This document shows, in pieces, positions 1-5,417 of a stretch of 5,623 bases of DNA. The notes beneath the pieces were generated by a model. It did not search any database, was not told the origin of the DNA, and saw only the letters and a program-made list of their open reading frames with translations. This DNA is from Clostridiales bacterium (GTDB lineage Bacteria; Bacillota; Clostridia; WRLR01). The stretch spans positions 1 to 5,623 of the forward strand of contig JAITSR010000009.1 in the NCBI GenBank assembly GCA_031287655.1, written 5' to 3'. Numbering within the stretch: the stretch's first letter is position 1; each line of letters starts with the position of its first letter. Position numbers and translations under genes: made by a program.

Positions 1-2700
1 ACCGCGGCGACATCGGCTATCGTGGCGACGCCGGACGCGGAGACGACGGACGCGCCGACCACAGGGACAGTGTCTACGGATATCCCGTCGGCATCGTCGC
101 CGTCGGGGGCGGGGCCGCACCCAGTATCATCGCCGCCCGCACATGCGCCCGCGTTGCCCTCCGCGCCGCCGTCAACGCCGCCTCCCCTATTGCCGCCCAC
201 TCCGCCGCCCGTGTCGCTTCGCCTTGAGCTTCGCGACTATCCGAGCGTCGACGGCTCGACGGCGACACTCCCACTCTCAATCGCGCTCGCGCGCGCCGTC
301 ACAGGCATGGGGCAGGCCGAGGCGGAGGCTGCGATCGAGCACACCAAGACGGGACCTTCTTTTGAAGCGCTCGCGTACCGCAACGCCGACCTGCTGCTTG
401 TGTATGAACCGTCGGGGGAGCAGCTCAGTTCTGCGCGGGAGGCCCTTCAAAAGAACGGCGACGCGCTTCTGATGACACCGATCGGCAGGGACGCGCTCGT
501 GTTCCTCGTCAACGAGGACAATCCGGTCGACTCGCTCACGCCGGAGCAGCTTGCCAAAATCTACTCCGGGGAGGCCCAAAACTGGTCGGAATTTGGCGGC
601 GCTGACGGCGAGATCGCGGCCTTTGCGCGCAACGCGGGCTCCGGCAGTCAGGTGATGATGGAAAACCTTGTCATGCGCGGTCTGCCGATGATGGAAAGCC
701 CGGTCGAAAAGACGGCCACAGGGATGGGCGCTCTTATCGAAAGGATTGCGGAATACAACAACGGTCCAAACGCGATCGGCTATTCCGTCTACTACTACTT
801 CCATAATATGTACCGCCTCGCCGGTGTCCGCGCGCTCGGCGTCAACGGCGTCGCGTGTGAGGATGCCACGATCCGCGACGGGTCGTATCCGTTCACGCAG
901 GATTTTTACGCTGTGATCCGCGCGTCGGAGCCGGACGACAGCCCCGCGCGCAAACTCTATGACTTGATATGCGGCCCCGAGGGCGCGGCGCTGATCGAGT
1001 TCGCGGGCTATACGCCGACGCGCCCGGCCCCGTCCCCGAGCCTTTCTGTCTCCCCGAATATGTCGCCGCCGCCGCCCGCTCCGCCGTCCGGTTCACCATC
1101 TGCCCCGTCCGGTTCATCGGCCGCCGCGCCCCGGAACCTCTTTCCGATCACAATCAACAGCAGGACCGGCTTCGTCGACGAGAACGGCGCGCTCGTGATC
1201 CAACCGCAATACGACCAATACTATACAGTCAATCACGACGCGGCGGCGATCGAAGAGGGGGCATATGATCCCTACGCGCCGCGGCCCCTCTACTACTTCG
1301 CGTCTGTTTTCAAGCGGGACGACATGGGGCTGATCGACTATGGCGGCAACCGCGAGTTCGTAATTGACATGGGGCAGCGGAGCGGCGCGACGCGCATACG
1401 CGCGGATTTGATCGGTCCCGGCGCAGAGGTGTTGTTGACGATCACGGACCCGCATCTCAACATCGCCGCGATCAACGCGGACGGGAACTATATCGGGCAG
1501 CTTTCGGACGGTCTTTCGTATTTTTACCAAGTCCTGATCGGAAAAGACGGGCAAAGACTCGCCTCGCAGGACATCGGGCAGGGGCCGGACGTCCGGCTGG
1601 ATTTGGAAATATACGGCGGCGACAGGCGCATTTTGCGCAGCACGAGCGCCGACAGCCGCGGCGAAAGCCGTGAGACATGTCAACTCGCGGACCTTGGCGG
1701 CGCGGCCGTGGGCGGCGAGGTCTTCGATTTGTTCTGGACGTATCACGACGGGGAGTTTATATTCAAAAAGGACGGCGCGCTTCGTGTCGTGGATCGGGAC
1801 GGCCGCACGACGCGCGAGCTGCCGCGCGAGGTCGACTCCGTCATTTGGGCGGAAAAGCAGGGCGTCTACATCTACTCGGCGGTGATGCGGGCGCCGGTCG
1901 GCAAGCCGGGCGACTATCAATACGGCCTGATGGACGAGCGCTTCCGGCGGCTCACCGAGCCGCTTTGGCACGAAATCCGGAAATCTGCGTCAAAGGACCG
2001 CCTGATCGCCGTAGAAAAGGCGGATGAGGGCGCGGAACATGTCGTTTCAATGCTGATCGACAAGTCCGGCAAGCGCTTGACCGCACGAGACTTCTATTCG
2101 ATTTACGAGACCGGCGAAGCCGTCGTGACGTCGCGCGGCGGGGCCGCGGTCCCGACGGAGTGGTATCGCGGCGAGACGGCGAACGTTTTGGGCTGGTTTG
2201 AAAAAACCTACTTGCTCGACGCGAACGGTGTTGAGGTGTTTGAGGATACGGAGGCGCTCCGTATGCAAAACGTCTTTGGCGACCTCGTATCCCTTGAGTG
2301 TCGCGTGCCGGGCGCCGACGCCGACCAGTATGTGACCGGGCTCGCGCGCATTGGAGACGGGCTTTCCGAGCTGATGACGGATGGAGATGGCTGGCTGCTA
2401 AAGCCCGCTTACCAATATATTGGGAGCGCATACGGGGGCCGCTACCTGCTCGCGGAGTCCTTCAACGGACTTGTGCGCGATCCGGCTTACGCAAAGGAGC
2501 GCTACACGGTTTTTGACCCTGACTCGCTAAAAGTCCTGTTCAAGGGTGACTATCGCACACTGAGCTTTTCCGGATACGCGCTGGCCACAGGGGACGGGAT
2601 TTTTTACGCGGAAACCGGAACGCGCAAGGGCTATCTGAACGCGTCCGGGGAGTGGCTCTATTCCACAACGTTCTACGACACGCTCTCCGCCGACGACTGA
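1..2700 (+). CDS. PstS-like substrate-binding domain fused to WG-repeat region (5' partial)
   Basis: The frame is open to the left window edge. The first possible start, a GTG at 22, has no Shine-Dalgarno and sits inside a Pro/Thr/Ser-rich linker, so the real N-terminus (probably a signal peptide or membrane anchor) lies upstream. Counting from that GTG (892 residues): low-complexity linker about 1-63; PstS-like periplasmic-binding domain about 64-336; a second Pro/Ser linker about 337-370; and a WG-like beta-repeat region about 372-885. Seen in the binding domain are DGSTATLPL (77-85), RNAGSGSQ (203-210, matching the phosphate-contact loop of PstS) and YNNGPNAIGYSVYYY (245-259). The C-terminal part has repeated units such as GFVDENGALVIQPQYD, YGLMDERFRRLTEPLW and YLLDANGVEVF, like KWG/WG repeats. 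By family, the first domain binds phosphate or a similar small anion outside the membrane, and WG repeats are probable binding or adhesion modules of unclear role. No pst transporter genes are adjacent, so a sensor or surface protein is more likely than an ABC-importer component. The domain calls are good; the function is not known. Confidence 0.85.
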   Translation, partial: TAATSAIVATPDAETTDAPTTGTVSTDIPSASSPSGAGPHPVSSPPAHAPALPSAPPSTPPPLLPPTPPPVSLRLELRDYPSVDGSTATLPLSIALARAVTGMGQAEAEAAIEHTKTGPSFEALAYRNADLLLVYEPSGEQLSSAREALQKNGDALLMTPIGRDALVFLVNEDNPVDSLTPEQLAKIYSGEAQNWSEFGGADGEIAAFARNAGSGSQVMMENLVMRGLPMMESPVEKTATGMGALIERIAEYNNGPNAIGYSVYYYFHNMYRLAGVRALGVNGVACEDATIRDGSYPFTQDFYAVIRASEPDDSPARKLYDLICGPEGAALIEFAGYTPTRPAPSPSLSVSPNMSPPPPAPPSGSPSAPSGSSAAAPRNLFPITINSRTGFVDENGALVIQPQYDQYYTVNHDAAAIEEGAYDPYAPRPLYYFASVFKRDDMGLIDYGGNREFVIDMGQRSGATRIRADLIGPGAEVLLTITDPHLNIAAINADGNYIGQLSDGLSYFYQVLIGKDGQRLASQDIGQGPDVRLDLEIYGGDRRILRSTSADSRGESRETCQLADLGGAAVGGEVFDLFWTYHDGEFIFKKDGALRVVDRDGRTTRELPREVDSVIWAEKQGVYIYSAVMRAPVGKPGDYQYGLMDERFRRLTEPLWHEIRKSASKDRLIAVEKADEGAEHVVSMLIDKSGKRLTARDFYSIYETGEAVVTSRGGAAVPTEWYRGETANVLGWFEKTYLLDANGVEVFEDTEALRMQNVFGDLVSLECRVPGADADQYVTGLARIGDGLSELMTDGDGWLLKPAYQYIGSAYGGRYLLAESFNGLVRDPAYAKERYTVFDPDSLKVLFKGDYRTLSFSGYALATGDGIFYAETGTRKGYLNASGEWLYSTTFYDTLSADD

Positions 2701-2705
2701 GCTGC

Positions 2706-2734
2706 GTGATGATTGTGAACACGTTAGCCGCTGA
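2706..2734 (+). repeat. Gene-end repeat, copy A
   Basis: This 29-nt stretch matches 3955-3983 at 25 positions, with a 24-nt core (2711-2734 against 3960-3983) matching at 22. All differences are transitions. Read from 2708 it encodes DDCEHVSR followed by a stop, almost the same as the last residues of the nuclease gene (DDCEHVNR, stop), yet here it lies 5-10 nt after the stop of gene 1. It is followed by a run of six T (2739-2744). GTTAG/CTGAC at 2723-2735 can form a small 5-bp stem with one G-U pair, so weak termination is possible but not convincing. Confidence 0.7.
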
Positions 2735-2748
2735 CTGATTTTTTACGG

Positions 2749-2777
2749 TGTTCATTTTTGTGGCTTTCTGGTACAAT
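2749..2777 (+). promoter_or_regulatory. Extended -10 promoter of the yprB-like gene
   Basis: TACAAT at 2772-2777 is preceded by TG and one base (TGGTACAAT), an extended -10 element. The -35 position 17 nt upstream is poor (TGTTCA, 2749-2754, three of six consensus bases), as is often tolerated with extended -10 promoters. Transcription would begin about 2783-2785, at or beside the ATG of the nuclease gene at 2784. This is a visual match only. Confidence 0.55.
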
Positions 2778-2783
2778 GGATTC

Positions 2784-3983
2784 ATGTGTGAAACGATTGT
2801 CACTTCATACGGCCGGGACTTCCGCTACGGCGGCTTCTCGGCGGCGGAACTTTCACAGCTTGACTTAAAGCCGTTTGCGGCGCTGACGGGCGGCGAGCTC
2901 GTCGGCCCCGGCGACCTGCTGTTTTTGGATACGGAGACGACGGGGCTCTCCGGCGGCGCGGGGACGGTCGCGTTCCTCATCGGCGTCGGTTATTTTTGCG
3001 GAGACGGCGGCTTTCTCGTCAAACAATACCTCATGCGGGATTTTGACGAGGAGCCCGCGATGCTGCAAAACCTCGCGCTCGAGCTCAAAGCGAGGGGCGC
3101 GCTCGTGACATATAATGGAAAGGCGTTTGACATGAACCTGCTCGCGAGCCGGTTTATCATGAACGGCGCGCGCCTTCCGGCGTCCGGCTGCCACCTCGAC
3201 CTCCTGCACGTCGCGCGGCGCGTCTGGCGCGAGTGCCTCGAGAACTGCCGCCTCGTCACGCTTGAGGAATCGGTCCTCGCGGAGCGCCGCGAGGGAGACA
3301 TTCCCGGAAGCCTGATTCCGCAAGTGTATTTTGACTATTTGGAGAACCGGGAGCGCGATCTTCTGGACCGCGTCCTTTTGCACAACCGCTTGGACATCCT
3401 CGCGATGGCGGCGGTCATAAAATACATCAGCGACCTTGCGGCAAATGCCGCGTCGGCCGCGCCCCGTGCGGTTGGCGCGGTCGCTGCCCCGGAGTCGGCG
3501 TCGGCCGCGCAAGCGGCGTTCGCCATGCCCCGCGCGGTCGGCGGCAGGCGGTGGGGCGAGCTGCTCGGCCTCGCGGGCCTCTTTGAGTCGATCGGGAACG
3601 TCGAGCTCGCGGAGCGCTGCCTCGGCTTATGCGTCGAGCGCGGGGGGGCTTCCATCGTCCGGCGCGCGCTCGCCCGCCTCGCAAACCTGAAAAAGCGCGA
3701 AAACGACTATGAGACCGCAATCCGCTGCTGGCGGCGGTTGCTGACGTTTTCTCCCGTCGTCGGCCTCTACCCGTACATCGAGCTCGCGAAGTATTTTGAG
3801 CACAAGGCGCGGGACCCGGAGACGGCAAAGGAATACGCCGATCAGGCGCAGGCGCTGGCCAACGGTCCGGTCTTTCGGGACAGCGCCGCAAAACGCGAGC
3901 TCGCGCTCCGCCGCGGTCGGCTCGCGCGCAAGATCGCGCGAAAAAGGGGCCGCGGCGACGATTGTGAACACGTCAACCGCTGA
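2784..3983 (+). CDS. yprB: YprB-family RNase H-like (DEDD) exonuclease with TPR-like C-terminus
   Basis: This 399-residue protein has the three exonuclease motifs of the DEDD/RNase H-like fold: LFLDTETTG (D49, E51), TYNGKAFDM (D116) and HNRLDILAM (H200, D204). The spacing and the GLSGGAGT sequence after motif I fit the YprB family (Pfam RNase_H_2-like), which is about this length in Bacillus. Metal-dependent 3'-5' exonuclease action on nucleic acid is inferred from the motifs; the physiological substrate is not established. Residues 217-252 form an Ala/Pro-rich linker. Residues 257-360 are helical with TPR-like pattern, and the tail is basic (RKIARKRGR). I chose ATG 2784; the frame also has GTG at 2748, but neither has a Shine-Dalgarno, and a promoter -10 lies between them, which favours 2784. 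The YprA-type helicase found next to it in Bacillus is absent here. The last eight residues are encoded by repeat copy B. rqcP follows after 35 nt. Confidence 0.88.
   Translation: MCETIVTSYGRDFRYGGFSAAELSQLDLKPFAALTGGELVGPGDLLFLDTETTGLSGGAGTVAFLIGVGYFCGDGGFLVKQYLMRDFDEEPAMLQNLALELKARGALVTYNGKAFDMNLLASRFIMNGARLPASGCHLDLLHVARRVWRECLENCRLVTLEESVLAERREGDIPGSLIPQVYFDYLENRERDLLDRVLLHNRLDILAMAAVIKYISDLAANAASAAPRAVGAVAAPESASAAQAAFAMPRAVGGRRWGELLGLAGLFESIGNVELAERCLGLCVERGGASIVRRALARLANLKKRENDYETAIRCWRRLLTFSPVVGLYPYIELAKYFEHKARDPETAKEYADQAQALANGPVFRDSAAKRELALRRGRLARKIARKRGRGDDCEHVNR
3450..3543 (+). repeat. Imperfect direct repeats coding the Ala/Pro-rich linker
   Basis: Inside the nuclease gene, GCGTCGGCCGCGC occurs at 3450-3462 and again at 3498-3510, a 48-nt (16-codon) period. 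A second pair, GCCCCGTGCGGTTGGCG at 3461-3477 and GCCCCGCGCGGTCGGCG at 3527-3543, differs at two positions. They encode the repeated APRAVG / MPRAVG pieces of the linker between nuclease and helical regions. This looks like slippage-type expansion of a flexible linker. Confidence 0.6.
3955..3983 (+). repeat. Gene-end repeat, copy B (inside the yprB 3' end)
   Basis: This copy supplies the last codons and the TGA stop of the nuclease gene. It pairs with copy A (25 of 29 positions). Extended to 3948-4000, it also aligns with 4340-4392, with 41 of 53 positions the same by hand count, including an identical 13-nt start GGCCGCGGCGACG. Confidence 0.7.
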
Positions 3984-4018
3984 TTCGTTAAAAAAACTGA
4001 GAGGTCGTGATTGATTTT

Positions 4019-4282
4019 ATGAGGCTCGACAAATATTTGAAGGTATCCCGCCTGATCAAGCGCAGAACGCTCGCGAACGAAGCCTGCGACAGCGAGCGCG
4101 TCAAGTTGAACGGGAAGGTCGCAAAGGCGGGCGCGGAGGTCAAGGAGGGCGACGTCGTTGAAATCCGCTTCGGCGCGAACACGACGGTCGTCGAAGTCCT
4201 GTCCGTATCCGAGCACGCGAGCAAGGATGCCGCGCGCGAGCTGTACCGGCTCGTACCGGGCGCGGCCAGTCAGAAGGTCTAA
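4019..4282 (+). CDS. rqcP: S4-domain RNA-binding protein RqcP (YabO / Hsp15 family)
   Basis: The 87-residue product begins MRLDKYLKVSRLIKRRTLA, the hallmark S4 RNA-binding start of YabO/RqcP, followed by VKLNGKVAKAGAEVKEGDVVEIRF, the second half of the S4 fold. Length and layout match the Bacillus protein. In that family RqcP works with RqcH and tRNA-Ala on stalled 50S subunits to add C-terminal alanine tails to blocked nascent chains. I chose ATG 4019 by homology of the N-terminus; a GTG at 4007 would add MIDF. The only Shine-Dalgarno-like stretch, GAGAGG at 3999-4004, is 14 nt from the ATG (long) and 2 nt from the GTG (too short), so initiation may be weak. It lies 35 nt after the nuclease stop, so the two probably share a transcript. 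The usual companions (yabP, yabQ, divIC) do not follow. Confidence 0.92.
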   Translation: MRLDKYLKVSRLIKRRTLANEACDSERVKLNGKVAKAGAEVKEGDVVEIRFGANTTVVEVLSVSEHASKDAARELYRLVPGAASQKV

Positions 4283-4314
4283 GCCGCAGCGCCGCGGACG
4301 ACGGGACTTTGATC

Positions 4315-4344
4315 CGGCCGCGCCGGCGCTTGCGCGTGCGGCCG
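4315..4344 (+). other. GC-rich hairpin downstream of rqcP
   Basis: CGGCCGC at 4315-4321 pairs exactly with GCGGCCG at 4338-4344 across a 16-nt GC-rich loop. It lies 32 nt after the rqcP stop. No T-run follows, so it is not a standard intrinsic terminator. It could stabilise the 3' end of the message or simply reflect local GC richness. Confidence 0.3.
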
Positions 4345-4392
4345 CGGCGACGCTTGTGGACGCGCCGACCGCCGACCGGTTACAAAAAAAGA
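4340..4392 (+). repeat. Gene-end repeat, diverged copy C
   Basis: It aligns without gaps to 3948-4000. The first 13 nt are identical and 28 of the next 40 match by hand count, ending in a matching A-rich run. In one frame the translations of copies B and C are alike (ATIVNTSTADSLKK against ATLVDAPTADRLQKK), though no gene with a credible start covers either. It lies between rqcP and the first CtsR operator. Confidence 0.5.
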
Positions 4393-4420
4393 TGAAAAAC
4401 CGCGAAAAAGTGAGAACGAA

Positions 4421-4437
4421 GGTCAAAGATAGTCAAA
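4421..4437 (+). promoter_or_regulatory. CtsR operator 1 (distal)
   Basis: GGTCAAAGATAGTCAAA is two heptads (GGTCAAA, AGTCAAA) separated by 3 nt, an exact fit to the known CtsR direct-repeat consensus RGTCAAANANRGTCAAA. CtsR represses class III heat-shock genes in Bacillota. The site is 102 bp upstream of operator 2 and 209 nt before the hsp20 start codon. No strong promoter overlaps it; GTTAAT at 4445-4450 or CATAAA at 4454-4459 could be weak -10 elements. Confidence 0.88.
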
Positions 4438-4485
4438 GTTAGCTGTTAATCGCCATAAACCGCCCGATCCGCGCGAAAATCGGTG

Positions 4486-4514
4486 TTGAGCGGAAGCCGC
4501 CAAGGGTGTATCAT
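4486..4514 (+). promoter_or_regulatory. Sigma-A promoter of hsp20
   Basis: TTGAGC (4486-4491), a spacer of exactly 17 nt, then TATCAT (4509-4514). Predicted transcription start is about 4521, just before CtsR operator 2, the arrangement expected for repression by blocking RNA polymerase. The leader would be about 126 nt. Confidence 0.8.
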
Positions 4515-4522
4515 GTTATTAA

Positions 4523-4539
4523 GGTCAAAGAAAGTCAAA
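4523..4539 (+). promoter_or_regulatory. CtsR operator 2 (proximal, at the hsp20 transcription start)
   Basis: GGTCAAAGAAAGTCAAA is a second exact match to the CtsR heptad consensus with 3-nt spacing. It covers about +3 to +19 relative to the predicted start. It differs from operator 1 only in the central base of the spacer. Predicted role: heat-inducible repression of hsp20 by CtsR, whose own gene is not in the window. Confidence 0.92.
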
Positions 4540-4646
4540 GACACACGACAATCAGACCGAGTAACAGCGCCGCAGCCACAAGGGCGACAGCGGCAAAGCG
4601 ACAAAAAACAACAAAAAACGAGTAAAAAATTAAGGAGGGTTTTATT
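4540..4646 (+). promoter_or_regulatory. hsp20 5' leader and ribosome binding site
   Basis: The leader contains a modest possible hairpin (GCCGC 4569-4573 with GCGGC 4590-4594, plus GCC/GGC inside), then an A/C-rich, apparently unstructured stretch (4595-4630). It ends in AAGGAGGG (4632-4639), a near-perfect Shine-Dalgarno 7 nt before the ATG. No upstream segment pairs with the Shine-Dalgarno, so translation should be strong once CtsR is released, and RNA-thermometer control is not indicated. Confidence 0.75.
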
Positions 4647-5090
4647 ATGTTTGGTATGACACCGTATGAGCAAAGGAAGAATCAGGTCGTGGTAAGGAAG
4701 CCGCGGGACATCTTTGACTACTTCTTCGGGGACGACTTCCTGCCGGTGTTCCAGAACGGTTTTTCGACGTCGTTCAACGCCGACATCAGGGACCTCGACA
4801 AGGAATATGTGATCGAGGCGGAGATGCCCGGCCTCACAAAGGAGGACATCAAGATCGACCTCCATGACGACATCATGACGATCTCTGCGGAGAAGAAGGC
4901 GGAATCGAGCGAGGAAAGCGGCAGCTACGTCCGGCGCGAGCGGCGGTTCGGGACGTTCTCACGGAGCTTTCGCGTCGAGGACATCAAGCAGGAGGGCATC
5001 AACGCGAAGTTCGACAACGGCGTTTTGCGGATCAGCCTGCCCAAGCAGGAGACGAGCTCGGGACAAAGGCAGGTGATCGATATTAACTGA
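4647..5090 (+). CDS. hsp20: Hsp20 / alpha-crystallin family small heat-shock protein
   Basis: The 147-residue product is of normal length for a bacterial small heat-shock protein, an ATP-independent cytoplasmic holdase that keeps unfolding proteins soluble for Hsp70/Hsp100 refolding. Residues 1-41 are the variable N-terminal arm with aromatic residues (IFDYFFGDDF, 22-31). The alpha-crystallin domain spans about 42-133, with AEMPGLTKEDIKI (58-70), RRERRFGTFSRSF (97-109) and the signature NGVLRISLPK (124-133). The C-terminal IDI (144-146) is the I-x-I motif that docks into a neighbouring subunit during oligomer assembly. The ATG at 4647 is fixed by the strong Shine-Dalgarno. The gene has its own promoter with a CtsR operator, so it is a separate heat-shock unit rather than part of the yprB-rqcP transcript. 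A rho-independent terminator lies at 5261-5296. The family is certain; the paralogue name is generic. Confidence 0.97.
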   Translation: MFGMTPYEQRKNQVVVRKPRDIFDYFFGDDFLPVFQNGFSTSFNADIRDLDKEYVIEAEMPGLTKEDIKIDLHDDIMTISAEKKAESSEESGSYVRRERRFGTFSRSFRVEDIKQEGINAKFDNGVLRISLPKQETSSGQRQVIDIN

Positions 5091-5147
5091 CGACATCGGC
5101 GGGGACTCCGAAACTGCTTACGCCTTCTCGCTCCAACGTGCTCCACC

Positions 5148-5174
5148 CTGTAACGCCAATCCATGGCGTTACAG
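5148..5174. other. Perfect 10-bp inverted repeat
   Basis: CTGTAACGCC (5148-5157) is the exact reverse complement of GGCGTTACAG (5165-5174), with a 7-nt loop AATCCAT. It starts 57 nt after the hsp20 stop. No T-run follows (CTTTCACTTG), so it is either a 3'-UTR stabilising hairpin or a DNA-level palindromic site. Confidence 0.7.
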
Positions 5175-5207
5175 CTTTCACTTGTATGACCACCCAAAAC
5201 CATCCGG

Positions 5208-5251
5208 CCCCGCGCGCTTTGCGCGGGGTGCGATAGGGATTTTCTCTATCG
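5208..5251. other. Two adjacent hairpins in the hsp20 3' region
   Basis: CCCCGCGC (5208-5215) pairs with GCGCGGGG (5221-5228) around GCTTT. Immediately after, CGATAGGGA (5231-5239) pairs with TCTCTATCG (5243-5251) around a TTT loop, with one G-U pair. Neither is followed by a T-run. With the palindrome upstream and the terminator downstream, they make a continuous structured segment. Confidence 0.6.
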
Positions 5252-5260
5252 AAAAATAAA

Positions 5261-5296
5261 CGGCATAGTTCGCATTGAACTGTGCCGATTTTTTTT
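5261..5296 (+). terminator. Rho-independent terminator downstream of hsp20
   Basis: CGGCATAGTTC (5261-5271) pairs with GAACTGTGCCG (5277-5287) over 11 bp with one G-U, a 5-nt loop GCATT, then A and eight T (5289-5296). An A-rich stretch at 5252-5260 precedes the stem, so some activity on the opposite strand is possible. Confidence 0.93.
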
Positions 5297-5321
5297 GCCT
5301 CCGTTGATTTGCTTTTGGTAC

Positions 5322-5350
5322 TTAACGTTTGGAATGTCAGATGTTATACT
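5322..5350 (+). promoter_or_regulatory. Promoter of the DUF1016-family gene
   Basis: TTAACG (5322-5327), a 17-nt spacer, then TATACT (5345-5350) preceded by TG and one base (TGTTATACT), an extended -10. Predicted transcription start is near 5357, giving a leader of about 60 nt. The surrounding 5301-5420 is about 39% GC by count, well below the flanking genes. Confidence 0.7.
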
Positions 5351-5417
5351 GTTATATGTTGAGTTTAGTCGGGATTGCCTTGGAAAAAGAATAGCCGTTA
5401 TCTACAGTGAGGGTGCT

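Noticed and set aside
22..24. GTG at 22 as the true start of the first gene
   Set aside because: No Shine-Dalgarno is present, the reading frame is open to the window edge, and the codon lies in low-complexity linker sequence; a binding protein of this kind should have an export signal further upstream.
1..66. A fourth copy of the gene-end repeat at the window start
   Set aside because: Only short matches (for example a GGACGCGCCGACC stretch at 48-60 shared with copy C) in GC-rich sequence; they do not form a continuous alignment.
1084..1116. Tandem CCGTCCGGTTCA at 1084 and 1105 as a functional repeat or CRISPR-like unit
   Set aside because: Two 12-nt copies in a Pro/Ser linker are explained by codon repetition for PSGS; there is no array.
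1114..1971. Long open frame on the minus strand opposite the first gene
   Set aside because: It is antisense to a recognisable protein in GC-rich DNA, has no recognisable domain and shows no plausible start signals. The same applies to the minus-strand frames at 277-804 and 2865-3512.
2723..2744. Terminator between gene 1 and the nuclease gene
   Set aside because: There is a six-T run, but the stem is five pairs with one G-U and a 3-nt loop, too weak to call without expression data.
4158..4442. Open frame overlapping rqcP and running to 4442
   Set aside because: Its first half is the out-of-frame shadow of rqcP and its end runs through CtsR operator 1. RqcP already has normal length, so a frameshifted extension is not needed. 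The similarity to the translation of copy B is recorded as a repeat instead.
4464..4483. CCGAT / ATCGG inverted repeat as a terminator after rqcP
   Set aside because: Only five base pairs with a 10-nt loop and no T-run after it; it lies just upstream of the hsp20 -35 element.
4540..4646. RNA thermometer in the hsp20 leader
   Set aside because: No leader segment is complementary to AAGGAGGG, and the region before it is A/C-rich and unlikely to fold; CtsR operators already explain heat control.
4446..4865. Minus-strand open frame across the hsp20 promoter and gene start
   Set aside because: It is antisense to a certain hsp20 and its promoter, and the translation is not protein-like.
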